64,000 nucleotides of DNA, from assembly GCF_900101905.1 (NCBI RefSeq), contig NZ_FNAJ01000015.1, positions 147,254 through 211,253 of the forward strand, given 5' to 3'. The position numbers and the translations under genes were made by a program. The DNA is from Myxococcus virescens (lineage in GTDB: Bacteria; Myxococcota; Myxococcia; Myxococcales; Myxococcaceae). The notes below the pieces were generated by a model. That model had not been told where the DNA came from, ran no database searches, and was given only the letters and a program-made list of their open reading frames with translations. The stretch's first letter is position 1. Every line of letters starts with the position of its first letter. This document shows, in pieces, positions 34,512-43,302 of this stretch.

Positions 34512-37500
34512 ATGTTCACCGACTTCTTCATCCGCCGTCCCGTCTTCGCCAGCGTGGTGTCCATCATCATCACCCTGGTGGGGGCCATCTCCATCCCCAA
34601 CCTGCCCATCGAGCAGTACCCAGACCTGTCGTTGCCCGTGGTGCAGGTGACGGCGACGTACATCGGCGCCTCCGCGGAGACGGTGGAGAGCGCCGTCACC
34701 ACCGTGCTGGAGCGGCAGCTCAACGGCGTGGAGGGCATGCGTTACATCTCCTCCACCAGCAGCAACACGGGCGTGAGCACCATCACCGTCACCTTCGACC
34801 CGGGACGGGACCTGGACATCGCCGCGGTGGACGTCCAGAACCGCGTGGCCACCGCGTCCGCGCAGCTTCCGGCCGCCGTCAACGCGCTGGGCGTCACCAT
34901 CACCAAGGCCCAGACGCAGCTGCTCATGGCCTTCGGCTTGTTCGACGAGGAGAACCGTTACGAGACGGGCTTCCTCAGCAACTACGCGGACGTCTTCATC
35001 CGGGACGCGCTGCTGCGTGTGACGGGCGTGGGCGACGTGCGGATTTTCGGCGAGCGGCGCTTCGCCATGCGGCTGTGGCTGGACCCCTCGGAGCTGGCGC
35101 GGCGTGGGCTCGCCGCCACGGACGTGGTGAACGCCCTGCGTGCGCAGAACGTTCAAATCGGCGCGGGACAGGTGGGTCAGCAGCCAGCGCCGCCGGGACA
35201 GACGTACCAGTTCACGGTGCGCGTGCTGGGGCAGCTCACGTCCGCGGAGGAGTTCGGCAACATCGTGGTGCAGCAGGGGCCGGACGGCTCGCTGGTGCGG
35301 CTGAAGGACGTGGGCAGCGCGGAGCTGGGCGCGGAGAACTACGGGCAGCTTCTGCGCTTCAACGGCCGCGAGGCCGTGGGCCTGGGCATCTTCCAGCTCC
35401 CCGGCTCCAACGCGCTGGAGGTGCGCGACGGCGTCATCGCCGAGCTGGAGCGGCTGAAGGGCAACTTCCCGCCGGGCATGCGCTACCAGCGCGCCTTCGA
35501 CACCACGGCGGCGGTGCAGGCCTCCATCGAGGAGGTGCTGGTGACGCTGGGCGAGGCCATCTTCCTGGTGGTGCTGGTCATCTTCATCTTCCTGCACGGC
35601 TGGCGCAGCGTGCTGGTGGTGGCCACCACGTTGCCCGTGTCGCTGGTAGGCACCTTCCTCTTCGTCAACGCGTTCGGCTTCTCCATCAACACGCTGACGC
35701 TCTTCGGCCTCACGCTGGCCACGGGCCTGGTGGTGGATGACGCCATCATCGTCATCGAGAACGTCGAGCGCACCATGGAGCAGGACAACGTGGGCCCTCG
35801 CGAAGCCACCCACCGGAGCATGAAGCAGGTGGCCGGCGCGCTGGTGGCCATTGCCCTGGTGCTGTCCGCGGTGTTCGTACCGGTGTCCTTCTTCCCCGGC
35901 ACCACCGGCATCATCTACCGGCAGTTCGCCCTCACCCTGGCCTTCTCCATCAGCCTGTCCGCGCTGGTGGCGCTCACCCTGTCCCCCGCGCTGTGCGCCA
36001 TCCTGCTGCGGCCCCACGAAGGCCAGAAGTGGAAGGTCTTCCGCATGTTCGACCGGGGGCTCGACGCGTTCCGCGACGCCTACGGCCGGATGTTGGCGAA
36101 GCTCATCGGACCGCTGCGCTGGCCGGTGGTCATCGCCTTCGTCGTGTGTCTGGCCGGCACCATCCTGGTGTACCGACTCACGCCCACGGGCTTCATCCCG
36201 GGCGAGGACCAGGGCTACCTCATCATCGCCGTGCAGGGACCGGAGGGCACGTCGCTGGACTACACGCGCAATGTGCTGCTCCAGGCGGAGGACGTGATGC
36301 GCCAGCAGCCGGAGGTCGCGGACATCTTCACCGTGGGCGGCTTCTCCCTGCTGGGCACGGGCGTCAACTACGGCACCCTCTTCGTCAACCTGCACCCGTG
36401 GGACGAGCGCAAGCGCACGGAGCAGAGCGTGGCGGGACTGGTGGAGCGCCTGCGACGCCCGCTGATGGCCCTTGGCGGCGCGCGCGTGTTGCCCTTCGAG
36501 CCCCCCGCCATCCGCGGCGTGGGCAGCGTGGGCGGCTTCGAGTTCGTGCTGGAGGACCAGCAAGGCGGCCGAACGCTCGCTCAGCTCGCGCAGACGACGG
36601 ACATGTTGGTGGGCGCGGCCAGCCAGGCCCCAGGCCTGCGCGGCGTCTTCTCCTCCTACACCGCGAACACGCCGCTCCTGGACGTGCAGGTGGACCGGGA
36701 GAAGGCCCTGGCGATGGGCGTCCCGCTGGATGGCGTCTTCTCCACGCTGCAAGTCTACCTGGGCAGCCAGTACGTGAATGACTTCACCTTCGCCAGCCGC
36801 GTGTACCGCGTGTACGTGCAGGCCGCCGTGCCGTTCCGCAACGAGCCGCGCGACATCGACGCGCTCTACGTCCGCTCCGCGAAGGGTGAGATGGTGCCGC
36901 TGGAGTCGCTGGTGCAGGTGCGGCCCATCACCAGCGCGCAGAACATCCAGCACTACAACCTGTACCGCTCGGCGACCATCAACGGGCAGGCCGCGCCGGG
37001 CTCCAGCTCCGGGCAGGCCCTGGACACGATGGAGGCGGTGGCGCGCAAGACGTTGCCCGTGGGCTACACCTTCGAATGGACGGGCCTGTCCCAAGAGCAG
37101 AAGGAGGCGGGCCGCAGCGTGCTGGTCATCTTCGGGCTGGGCGTCGTCTTCGTCTTCCTGGTGCTGTCCGCGCAGTATGAGAGCTTCGCCCTGCCCCTCA
37201 TCATCCTCCTGGGCGTCCCCGTGGCCATGCTGGGCGCGCTGGGGCTGCAGAACTTGCGCGGCCTCCAGAACGACGTGTTCTGCCAGGTCGGGCTCGTCAT
37301 GCTGGTGGGGCTGGCCAGCAAGAACGCCATCCTCATCGTCGAGTTCGCCGAGCAGCTCCGCCACGAAGGCCGGAGCGTCGTGGACGCCGCTATTCACTCC
37401 GCCCAGACGCGCCTGCGGCCCATCCTGATGACGTCCTTCGCGTTCCTCATGGGCGTGGTGCCGCTGATGCTCGCCTCGGGGGCGGGGGCCTCCGCGCGCA

Positions 37501-37673
37501 AGTCCCTGGGCACCACCGTGTTCGGCGGCATGCTGCTGTCCACCTTCGTGAACCTCATCTTCATCCCCGTGCTGTACGTGGTGATGGAGGCCGCCAGGCT
37601 CCGCGTCCGCCGGCAGGGTGATGTCAACACGCCGCCGCCCACCATCCGCCCACCGGAGCCCCACGCACCCTGA
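34512..37673 (+). CDS. RND multidrug efflux pump, AcrB/HAE1 family
   Basis: 1,053 residues, ATG 34512 nine bases after the adaptor stop. Twelve TM segments in two halves with large periplasmic loops. The first TM and IPNLPIEQYPDLSLPVVQV match HAE1 pumps. Proton-relay acids are Asp409-Asp410 in GLVVDDAIIVIENVER, and the partner Lys lies in VGLASKNAILIVEFA. The pump uses proton motive force to expel hydrophobic compounds, probably antibiotics or own metabolites. It completes a full tripartite operon with the TolC and adaptor genes. Confidence 0.95.
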   Translation: MFTDFFIRRPVFASVVSIIITLVGAISIPNLPIEQYPDLSLPVVQVTATYIGASAETVESAVTTVLERQLNGVEGMRYISSTSSNTGVSTITVTFDPGRDLDIAAVDVQNRVATASAQLPAAVNALGVTITKAQTQLLMAFGLFDEENRYETGFLSNYADVFIRDALLRVTGVGDVRIFGERRFAMRLWLDPSELARRGLAATDVVNALRAQNVQIGAGQVGQQPAPPGQTYQFTVRVLGQLTSAEEFGNIVVQQGPDGSLVRLKDVGSAELGAENYGQLLRFNGREAVGLGIFQLPGSNALEVRDGVIAELERLKGNFPPGMRYQRAFDTTAAVQASIEEVLVTLGEAIFLVVLVIFIFLHGWRSVLVVATTLPVSLVGTFLFVNAFGFSINTLTLFGLTLATGLVVDDAIIVIENVERTMEQDNVGPREATHRSMKQVAGALVAIALVLSAVFVPVSFFPGTTGIIYRQFALTLAFSISLSALVALTLSPALCAILLRPHEGQKWKVFRMFDRGLDAFRDAYGRMLAKLIGPLRWPVVIAFVVCLAGTILVYRLTPTGFIPGEDQGYLIIAVQGPEGTSLDYTRNVLLQAEDVMRQQPEVADIFTVGGFSLLGTGVNYGTLFVNLHPWDERKRTEQSVAGLVERLRRPLMALGGARVLPFEPPAIRGVGSVGGFEFVLEDQQGGRTLAQLAQTTDMLVGAASQAPGLRGVFSSYTANTPLLDVQVDREKALAMGVPLDGVFSTLQVYLGSQYVNDFTFASRVYRVYVQAAVPFRNEPRDIDALYVRSAKGEMVPLESLVQVRPITSAQNIQHYNLYRSATINGQAAPGSSSGQALDTMEAVARKTLPVGYTFEWTGLSQEQKEAGRSVLVIFGLGVVFVFLVLSAQYESFALPLIILLGVPVAMLGALGLQNLRGLQNDVFCQVGLVMLVGLASKNAILIVEFAEQLRHEGRSVVDAAIHSAQTRLRPILMTSFAFLMGVVPLMLASGAGASARKSLGTTVFGGMLLSTFVNLIFIPVLYVVMEAARLRVRRQGDVNTPPPTIRPPEPHAP

Positions 37674-37705
37674 GTGCTGGCCTGGGGCCTGGGGGCCCCC
37701 CGGAT

Positions 37706-37721
37706 GCCCCGCCGGAGGGGC
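37706..37721 (+). terminator. GC hairpin with T-rich tail after the RND operon
   Basis: GCCCC (37706-37710) pairs with GGGGC (37717-37721) over a 6-base loop, and TTCGTTATT follows. It is 32 bases after the pump stop and just before the patatin gene, consistent with a weak intrinsic terminator. Confidence 0.45.
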
Positions 37722-37742
37722 TTCGTTATTCTGCGGGGTGCC

Positions 37743-39605
37743 ATGTCTCACTTCCCGTCACTCGATGACCGGCGGCGCCAGCGGCTGTATGCGCTCAAAC
37801 GTGCGCCCGGGCTCCGGCACCATGGCAACACCGCGCTGCTCCAACTGCTGGGCAAGGGGCAGGACGTGTCCTGGGCTCGCGGCGAGGTGCTGTGCCGGGA
37901 AGGCGAGCCTCCCGAGGGCTTCGCCCTCCTCCTGGAGGGCGAGTTGGAGGTCATGCGTGGTGACGCGCTCCTGATGACGCTCCAGCCCGGCACGCCCCTG
38001 GGACTGGAGGCGCTGTCGAGCGGCAGCAATGCCTTCACCATCCGCGCGACGACGGACTCCGAGGGTCTCTTCTTTCCAAAGGACGCTGTCGCGAGCCTGC
38101 TGCACGCGCCCACCGGCGTGCAGGAGCGGCCCCATCCGCCAGCGGAGGTCATCGCCTTCGAGAGCGACGTGCGCGGCGCGCCCCTGTCCACCCTCATCGA
38201 GTTGGTGGCGAAGGTCATCCACCGTGACTTCGGCGACCGCGTGCTGCTGCTCCGGAGCGCACCGGGCGGGAATGACGCGCCCGTCACGAAGGGGGCGGAT
38301 GGCGTCCTGCGCGCCACGCTGCCTCCCGCCGAAGCGGGCGGTCCCGGCCTGCTGACCCTAGCGGTGCTCCAGCGGCTCACGGCCGAGCACGGCCTCCACT
38401 ACGTCCTGCTCGACGGCTGCGGCGTGGTGGACGTCGGGATGCTGGGCAAGACAGCGCGGCTGGTGACGACGCTGGACGCGCGGCAGACGTCGGCCCCTCG
38501 CGTGCTCCCCACCGTGGTGGTGGGTCCTCGCCGTGCGTCACGCGCATCAGCGCTGAGTGGCCAGTCCCTGCATCCCCAGTGGCTGCCGCCCTGCCCCTTA
38601 CGGTTGAGCCTGGACAGGATGGCGCGGGTGCTCGTGGATGACCGTCCGCTGGACGCCACGGTGCTGAGCCCCGCCGAGCGGGACGCACTCTCCCGCTGGG
38701 CCCGGGCCCTCACCCACCGGCGCGTGGGCCTGGCGCTCAGTGGCGGTGGGGTGTGGGGCTTCTACCACGTCCACATCCTGCGCTGGCTGGTGAGCCAGGG
38801 CGTGCCCATCGACATCGTCAGCGGCGCCAGCATGGGCTCGCTGGTGGGCGCGTACTTCTGCGGCAGCGCGCTGGATGGGCACGACGGACTGGATGGACTG
38901 CGACGGCTGGAGGAGCGGGCCATGAACCGGCAGCTCACCCTGGCCGCCACGGCCGCCATCGTGACCACGTATTCGCTGGAGCGCTTCGTGGAGCAGGACC
39001 TGGGCCGGCTCTGTCTGGAGGAGCTGGCCATCCGCTTCCTGCCTGTCACGACGGACCTGACGAGCGGAGACTGCGTGGCGCTGGAGCAGGGGCCGGTGGC
39101 CCTGGGAGTGCGCGCCAGCGGCTCGGCGCCGGGTATCTGGGGCCCCACGGTGGTGCCTCCCGCGCGGTACGTGGACGGCGCCTTCACCAGCATGGTGCCC
39201 GCGCACGTGCTGTTGAACGCGGGCGCGGACGTCATCTTCTCCAGCAACATCTTCCCCTTCGGCGTCCGGCACGCGTCCCCCCGGCGGCAGTCCGGCCTGG
39301 GGCGCTTCCTGGCGGGGCTCAATCCGGTGGCCCGCGCGCTGGACCTGGCGGCCAGCGGCGTGCTGCTATTGCACCGCAGTGGTGACGTGGAGAGCCTGCT
39401 CGCGGACGTCCGCTACGACATCCAATCCGCGGAGGCACCGCTGCTGACCGCCATGGAGTTCACCAAGGCCCGGGACATCCTCGGACGGGCGGCGGCGGAT
39501 GCATCGCTCGCGAAGCGGCTGGAGGAGATGAAGCAGCACTGGCTCCAGGTCAAAGCCCGGGGTGTCCGTGCCCACGCGCATCCAGGAGGACAGCAAGCCG
39601 CATGA
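37743..39605 (+). CDS. Cyclic-nucleotide-binding patatin-like phospholipase (NTE family)
   Basis: 620 residues from ATG 37743. A cNMP-binding fold (~25-130: GEVLCREGEPPEGFALLLEGELEV as a span) is followed by a middle domain and a patatin domain (~325-500). Catalytic features are the oxyanion GGGVWGF, Ser363 in GASMGS and Asp478 in VDGAF. This is the bacterial neuropathy-target-esterase architecture, which cleaves phospholipids at membranes. Its stop overlaps the start of the KAS III gene (ATGA), the first link of a four-gene coupled operon. Confidence 0.9.
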   Translation: MSHFPSLDDRRRQRLYALKRAPGLRHHGNTALLQLLGKGQDVSWARGEVLCREGEPPEGFALLLEGELEVMRGDALLMTLQPGTPLGLEALSSGSNAFTIRATTDSEGLFFPKDAVASLLHAPTGVQERPHPPAEVIAFESDVRGAPLSTLIELVAKVIHRDFGDRVLLLRSAPGGNDAPVTKGADGVLRATLPPAEAGGPGLLTLAVLQRLTAEHGLHYVLLDGCGVVDVGMLGKTARLVTTLDARQTSAPRVLPTVVVGPRRASRASALSGQSLHPQWLPPCPLRLSLDRMARVLVDDRPLDATVLSPAERDALSRWARALTHRRVGLALSGGGVWGFYHVHILRWLVSQGVPIDIVSGASMGSLVGAYFCGSALDGHDGLDGLRRLEERAMNRQLTLAATAAIVTTYSLERFVEQDLGRLCLEELAIRFLPVTTDLTSGDCVALEQGPVALGVRASGSAPGIWGPTVVPPARYVDGAFTSMVPAHVLLNAGADVIFSSNIFPFGVRHASPRRQSGLGRFLAGLNPVARALDLAASGVLLLHRSGDVESLLADVRYDIQSAEAPLLTAMEFTKARDILGRAAADASLAKRLEEMKQHWLQVKARGVRAHAHPGGQQAA

Positions 39606-40570
39606 TTCCCGTTCGCATCCTGGGCACCGCCAGTGTCCTTCCCGGCCCCGCCGTGACGACCGCGGAGCTGTGCGCGCGCGTGGGACGTGACGCGGCGGAG
39701 GTGACACGGAAGACAGGCATCCTCACCCGCCACTTCGCGCCACCGGGGACGAAGGCGGCGGACGTGGCGGCGCAGGCGCTGCGGGGCGCGCTGGACGCGG
39801 CGGGACTGGAGGCCCGGGCCCTGCGCCGAATCCTCTGCGTCACCTCCATGGGCGGCGACGTCACCACGCCCGCCACCGCCAACCGCGTGGCAGCGGCGCT
39901 GGGCCTGTCGGGGAGCTGCGACGCGATGGACCTGAGCAACGCCTGCATGGGATTCCTGAGCGCCTTCGACCTGGCGGCGCGCTCGGTGGCCACCGGGCTG
40001 GGACCGGTGGGCATCGTGTCGGTGGAGCTGCTGTCGCGCACCACCACGCCCGAGGAGCCCCGCCCCTACCTGGTGCTGGGCGACGCCGCCGCGGCCGCAG
40101 TGATGGGCACGGGCCGTTCGGGAGAAGGCGTCCTGGGCGTGGCCCTGGGCAATGACGGCACGCTGCCCACGGACGTGGTGCTGGAGAACCCGACGGCCAC
40201 CGGCAAGCTGGAGCAGATGCGCTTCCTGACGCCCAGCCAGGAGATGACCCGCGTCGCGTTGGACGCGCTGGTGCGGGCGGCGCGCGCGGCGTTGGACGAG
40301 GCGGGCGTGGCCCTGCGGGACGTCGAGTGGGTACTCACGCACCAGCCGAATGGAAGCATGCTGGAGGCCATCCTCCAGGCGCTGGAGGTGTCACCGGAAC
40401 GGAGCGTGCGCGTGGTGGACACGGTGGGCAGCGTGGGCTCGGCCTCGCTGGGCACCAGTCTGGACCGGCTGCTGCGCACGCGTCCGGTGAAGCCAGGGCA
40501 CCGCATCCTCCTGGTGGGCGTGGGCGCGGGCGTGGCTCACGGCGCGGTGCTGTACCAGGTGGGCGGATGA
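39602..40570 (+). CDS. KAS III (FabH)-like 3-oxoacyl-ACP synthase, divergent active site
   Basis: 322 residues, ATG 39602. The thiolase fold shows the acyl-enzyme Cys115 in LSNACMGF and His247 in LTHQPNGS. The third residue of the FabH triad, Asn in YGNTSAA, is replaced: the sequence reads VGSVGSASLG with Ser277 at that place. It may perform condensation without decarboxylation, acyl transfer, or act on unusual substrates. It sits between a phospholipase and an acyltransferase, pointing to lipid remodelling rather than primary fatty acid synthesis. Confidence 0.85.
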   Translation: MIPVRILGTASVLPGPAVTTAELCARVGRDAAEVTRKTGILTRHFAPPGTKAADVAAQALRGALDAAGLEARALRRILCVTSMGGDVTTPATANRVAAALGLSGSCDAMDLSNACMGFLSAFDLAARSVATGLGPVGIVSVELLSRTTTPEEPRPYLVLGDAAAAAVMGTGRSGEGVLGVALGNDGTLPTDVVLENPTATGKLEQMRFLTPSQEMTRVALDALVRAARAALDEAGVALRDVEWVLTHQPNGSMLEAILQALEVSPERSVRVVDTVGSVGSASLGTSLDRLLRTRPVKPGHRILLVGVGAGVAHGAVLYQVGG

Positions 40571-41337
40571 AACAGGCGGGCGGTTGGCCCCTGAGGGCCT
40601 GGCTGACCACGTTCCGGCTGCTGCGCCGGTATCACCGCTACGAGGTGGTGAACCTGGAGCCGCTGCTCCGTCCCGGCGCGAAGCTCATCGTCGGTTACCA
40701 CGGGCGCCCCCTGGCCGTGGACCTGTGCATGCTGACGGTGACGCTCCACGAACGCCTGGGCTATCTGCCGCACGGCGTGGCGCACGGCGCGTTCGATTCG
40801 ATTCCGGGCATGCGCGCGGTGGCGGACGGGCTGGGCTTCGTCACGGGGGATGACCCGCGGCTGGCGGAGGCGGTGGCACGCGGCGAGCATGTGTTGTTGC
40901 AGCCAGGAGGCACGCGCGAGGGCTGCCGTGGCTTCCGCCACCGCTACCGCGTCGACTGGGGTGAGCGCATGGGCTACCTGCGCCTGGCGGTGCGCTACCG
41001 GCTGCCGATTGTCCCCGTGGGCGGCAGCGGCATGGACGACGCGTACGTGGGCCTCAACGACGGGTACGCGCTGGGCCGGCGCGTGGGCATGCCCGCGCGG
41101 CTGCCGCTGTGGCTGGGCGTGGGTGCCACGGGCCTGTGGCCCTTGTCGCTTCCCTTCCCCGTGAAGATGACGCAGTGGGTGGGCGAGCCGCTGACGCGCC
41201 ACCTGGAGCCAGGCTTCGACGCGGGCGACCGGGACGCGATGCGCGCGGTGCACCAGGACGTGGCGGATGCGGTGCAGGGGCTGCTCGACAGGGCTCGCGG
41301 CGTGGACAAGGGCAGCACCCGGAAGGCGGTGCAATGA
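40567..41337 (+). CDS. Lysophospholipid/glycerolipid acyltransferase-like protein
   Basis: 256 residues; ATG overlaps the previous stop. GYHGRPLAVDLCML and PGGTREGCRGFRHRYRVDWGE resemble the acceptor loops of LPLAT/DGAT2-type acyltransferases; the spacing is H-x6-D rather than the usual H-x4-D. IVPVGGSGMDDAY is the later conserved block. It probably transfers acyl chains to a glycerolipid or related acceptor at the inner membrane. Downstream start overlaps its stop (ATGA). Confidence 0.78.
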   Translation: MKQAGGWPLRAWLTTFRLLRRYHRYEVVNLEPLLRPGAKLIVGYHGRPLAVDLCMLTVTLHERLGYLPHGVAHGAFDSIPGMRAVADGLGFVTGDDPRLAEAVARGEHVLLQPGGTREGCRGFRHRYRVDWGERMGYLRLAVRYRLPIVPVGGSGMDDAYVGLNDGYALGRRVGMPARLPLWLGVGATGLWPLSLPFPVKMTQWVGEPLTRHLEPGFDAGDRDAMRAVHQDVADAVQGLLDRARGVDKGSTRKAVQ

Positions 41338-42161
41338 GCGAAGGTGAAGGTTCCGAGGCGCGGGAGTGGGCGCTCATCCTGGGAGCTTCGTCTGGCACGG
41401 GCGCGGCCATCGCGGAGGCGGTGACTCGGAAGCCCGGGCTGAATGTCTTCGGTGTCCACCGGGGCCGGTACGCGGACGGCGCCACGCAGTTGGAGCAGCG
41501 GATTCGGGACGCCGGTGGACGCAGTGTGCTGTGGCAGGCGGATGCGTCTTCACCGGAGGCCGCGGAGGCGGGCGTGGCGGCGCTGCGGGAGGTCGCCGGG
41601 CCTCGGAGCGTGAAGCTCTTCGTGCATTCGATTGCGGGGGCCTCGGTGGGGCGGTTCCTGTCCGAGGGCGAGGACCGGCTGCACGCGCGGCGCATCCGCA
41701 GGACCTTCGACACGATGGCGCACTCGTTCGTCTTCTGGGTGCAGGCCCTGGTGAATGAAGACATGTTGGCGCCGGAGGCACGGCTCCTCGGTCTGCAGAA
41801 CCCGCTGGATGAAACGCACCTGGGGAACACAGGGCTCATCAGCGCGTCGAAGGCGGCGCTGGAGATGTACGTGCGCTACCTGGCCATGGAGCTGGGACCG
41901 CGAGGACACCGCGTCAACCTGCTGAAGTTCGGCACGGTGATGACGCCCGCGCTGAAGCACGTGTACTCACCCGAAGCCCTGGCGCGCCTGGAGGCGGCCC
42001 ACGCGAAGATGAATCCCGCGGGACGCATGGGCACCGTGGAGGACGTGGCCCGCTTCGTCACGGTGCTCGCCGGCGAGGAGGCGGGCTGGTTCAACGGAGC
42101 CACCATCGACTTCACTGGCGGGATGACACTGCGGCTGTTGGACCTGGTGCTGAATCCGTGA
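41334..42161 (+). CDS. SDR-family protein (enoyl-ACP reductase-like) lacking the catalytic Tyr
   Basis: 275 residues. The Rossmann motif LGASSGTGAAIA (16-27) and the VHSIAGAS strand end fit classical SDRs and FabI-like proteins. At the catalytic position, the Y-x3-K Tyr is Ile169 with Lys173 (LISASKAALEMYV), and the Y-x6-K position used by FabI is Thr166. C-terminal GRMGTVEDVARFVTVLAG and ATIDFTGGM are intact. It likely binds NAD(P)H, but its chemistry is uncertain. Last gene of the four-gene coupled operon; convergent with the next gene. Confidence 0.8.
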   Translation: MSEGEGSEAREWALILGASSGTGAAIAEAVTRKPGLNVFGVHRGRYADGATQLEQRIRDAGGRSVLWQADASSPEAAEAGVAALREVAGPRSVKLFVHSIAGASVGRFLSEGEDRLHARRIRRTFDTMAHSFVFWVQALVNEDMLAPEARLLGLQNPLDETHLGNTGLISASKAALEMYVRYLAMELGPRGHRVNLLKFGTVMTPALKHVYSPEALARLEAAHAKMNPAGRMGTVEDVARFVTVLAGEEAGWFNGATIDFTGGMTLRLLDLVLNP

Positions 42162-42163
42162 GG

Positions 42164-43216
42164 TCAGCCCTGTCCCATGGAGTCGCGGAGCAGCACCGCC
42201 GCTCGCTCCGCCCTGTCCGAAGAGCTCCACACCAGAATCGGGCCCTCGCAGTACTGCTTGTGCAGGCCACGCGCCGCGAGGCCCACCATGAGAGGGCCCT
42301 GCGCGGCGCCGACGTCGCCCATGTTCTCCGCGGGATGCACCATCCGAACCTCCTCCGCGAAGTATTGCCGGGTTCGCAGGGACGCCGTCCCCCACTCCAT
42401 GGCGAAGTACCGCTCGCCCGTGAATCCCGCGTACACACACCGCACAGGTGGCGCGTCACGAGGCAGACCTTCGAAGAGCGTGCGGAACGCCTGGGTGAGC
42501 CCTTCGCCTCGGTGTGGTTCCCGACTGGAGAGGTGCCCAGGCTCATGCCCCATGCCCATGCTGGCAACGCACGCCAATGCCGGAGCGCTGCGCCGAGCGG
42601 CATGCCGCCGAACGGCAAGGGTCACGAATGCAGCTGCTTCTCCCGGATGAAGCGCATCTGAGGGCCCATGGCGCCGAGGCAAGCGCCTCTCGTCCTCCAG
42701 CCGCAGGAGCGTGACGGGGTCGGTCAAGCAATCGACCCCTCCCACCACCAACTCCGCGCAGTCGCCGGAGGACAACATCCGCGCGCCGTGCCGCATCGCA
42801 AGGAGTCCAGCGGAACGGCCTCCCGCGAAACACTGGCTCTTGCTCAAGTCCAGAGGGACCTCGGATGCCTGCGCAAGCGCCGAGAAGAATGATGCCCTGA
42901 AGCGCGGATCCGCATCATCGGGTAGCCCCAACAGCAGCGTCACGGGACGGCCACACCCTCCGGCGGCTTCCCGCAATGCAGGGATAGACAAGCGCAGGAG
43001 CCTGAGGAGTCGTCCGGGCAGCCCCGTGCCGTCGGGGGCGGGCGGCAGCACCTCCTCCGGCACGGCGGCCCCGCGATAAGGTCTGAAGTGCGTGTCTCGA
43101 ATAGGAAGGTCCCGAATCCGGGAGATGCCTGCACGCACCGCGGCAGCGGTCGCACCAGCAGACGCGCCTACGGGCGTCATCATTCCCAACCGCACAACCT
43201 CAATAACTATCCCCAT
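42164..43216 (-). CDS. Thiolase-fold (ketosynthase-like) protein of T6SS-cargo type, no catalytic Cys (cluster A)
   Basis: 350 residues from ATG 43216. MGIVIEVVRLGMMTPVG, GLPDDADPRFR and the C-terminal GDVGAAQGPLMVGLA show a beta-ketoacyl synthase fold. Where ketosynthases have A-C-x-S-G this protein has GGRSAG with Arg134, and the catalytic His motifs are missing. It is a paralogue of the protein at 59511-60548. Both lie beside DUF2169/DUF4150/TIGR02270 genes, so they probably act as scaffold or adaptor for effector loading, not as enzymes. Divergent from the nuclease gene with an 86-base spacer. Confidence 0.75.
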   Translation of the reverse strand: MGIVIEVVRLGMMTPVGASAGATAAAVRAGISRIRDLPIRDTHFRPYRGAAVPEEVLPPAPDGTGLPGRLLRLLRLSIPALREAAGGCGRPVTLLLGLPDDADPRFRASFFSALAQASEVPLDLSKSQCFAGGRSAGLLAMRHGARMLSSGDCAELVVGGVDCLTDPVTLLRLEDERRLPRRHGPSDALHPGEAAAFVTLAVRRHAARRSAPALACVASMGMGHEPGHLSSREPHRGEGLTQAFRTLFEGLPRDAPPVRCVYAGFTGERYFAMEWGTASLRTRQYFAEEVRMVHPAENMGDVGAAQGPLMVGLAARGLHKQYCEGPILVWSSSDRAERAAVLLRDSMGQG

Positions 43217-43302
43217 GACCCGAACCACATTAGCATGCCATTCCCACCCCCCCCGAGCACACAGACAAACACCACACACACGCCTCAAGAAGGCAACCAG
43301 CC

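Noticed and set aside
32895..37751. 1,618-codon open frame on the minus strand
   Set aside because: It is the mirror of the TolC, adaptor and RND genes, which have full family motifs on the plus strand. Its composition is His/Arg/Glu/Gly-rich.
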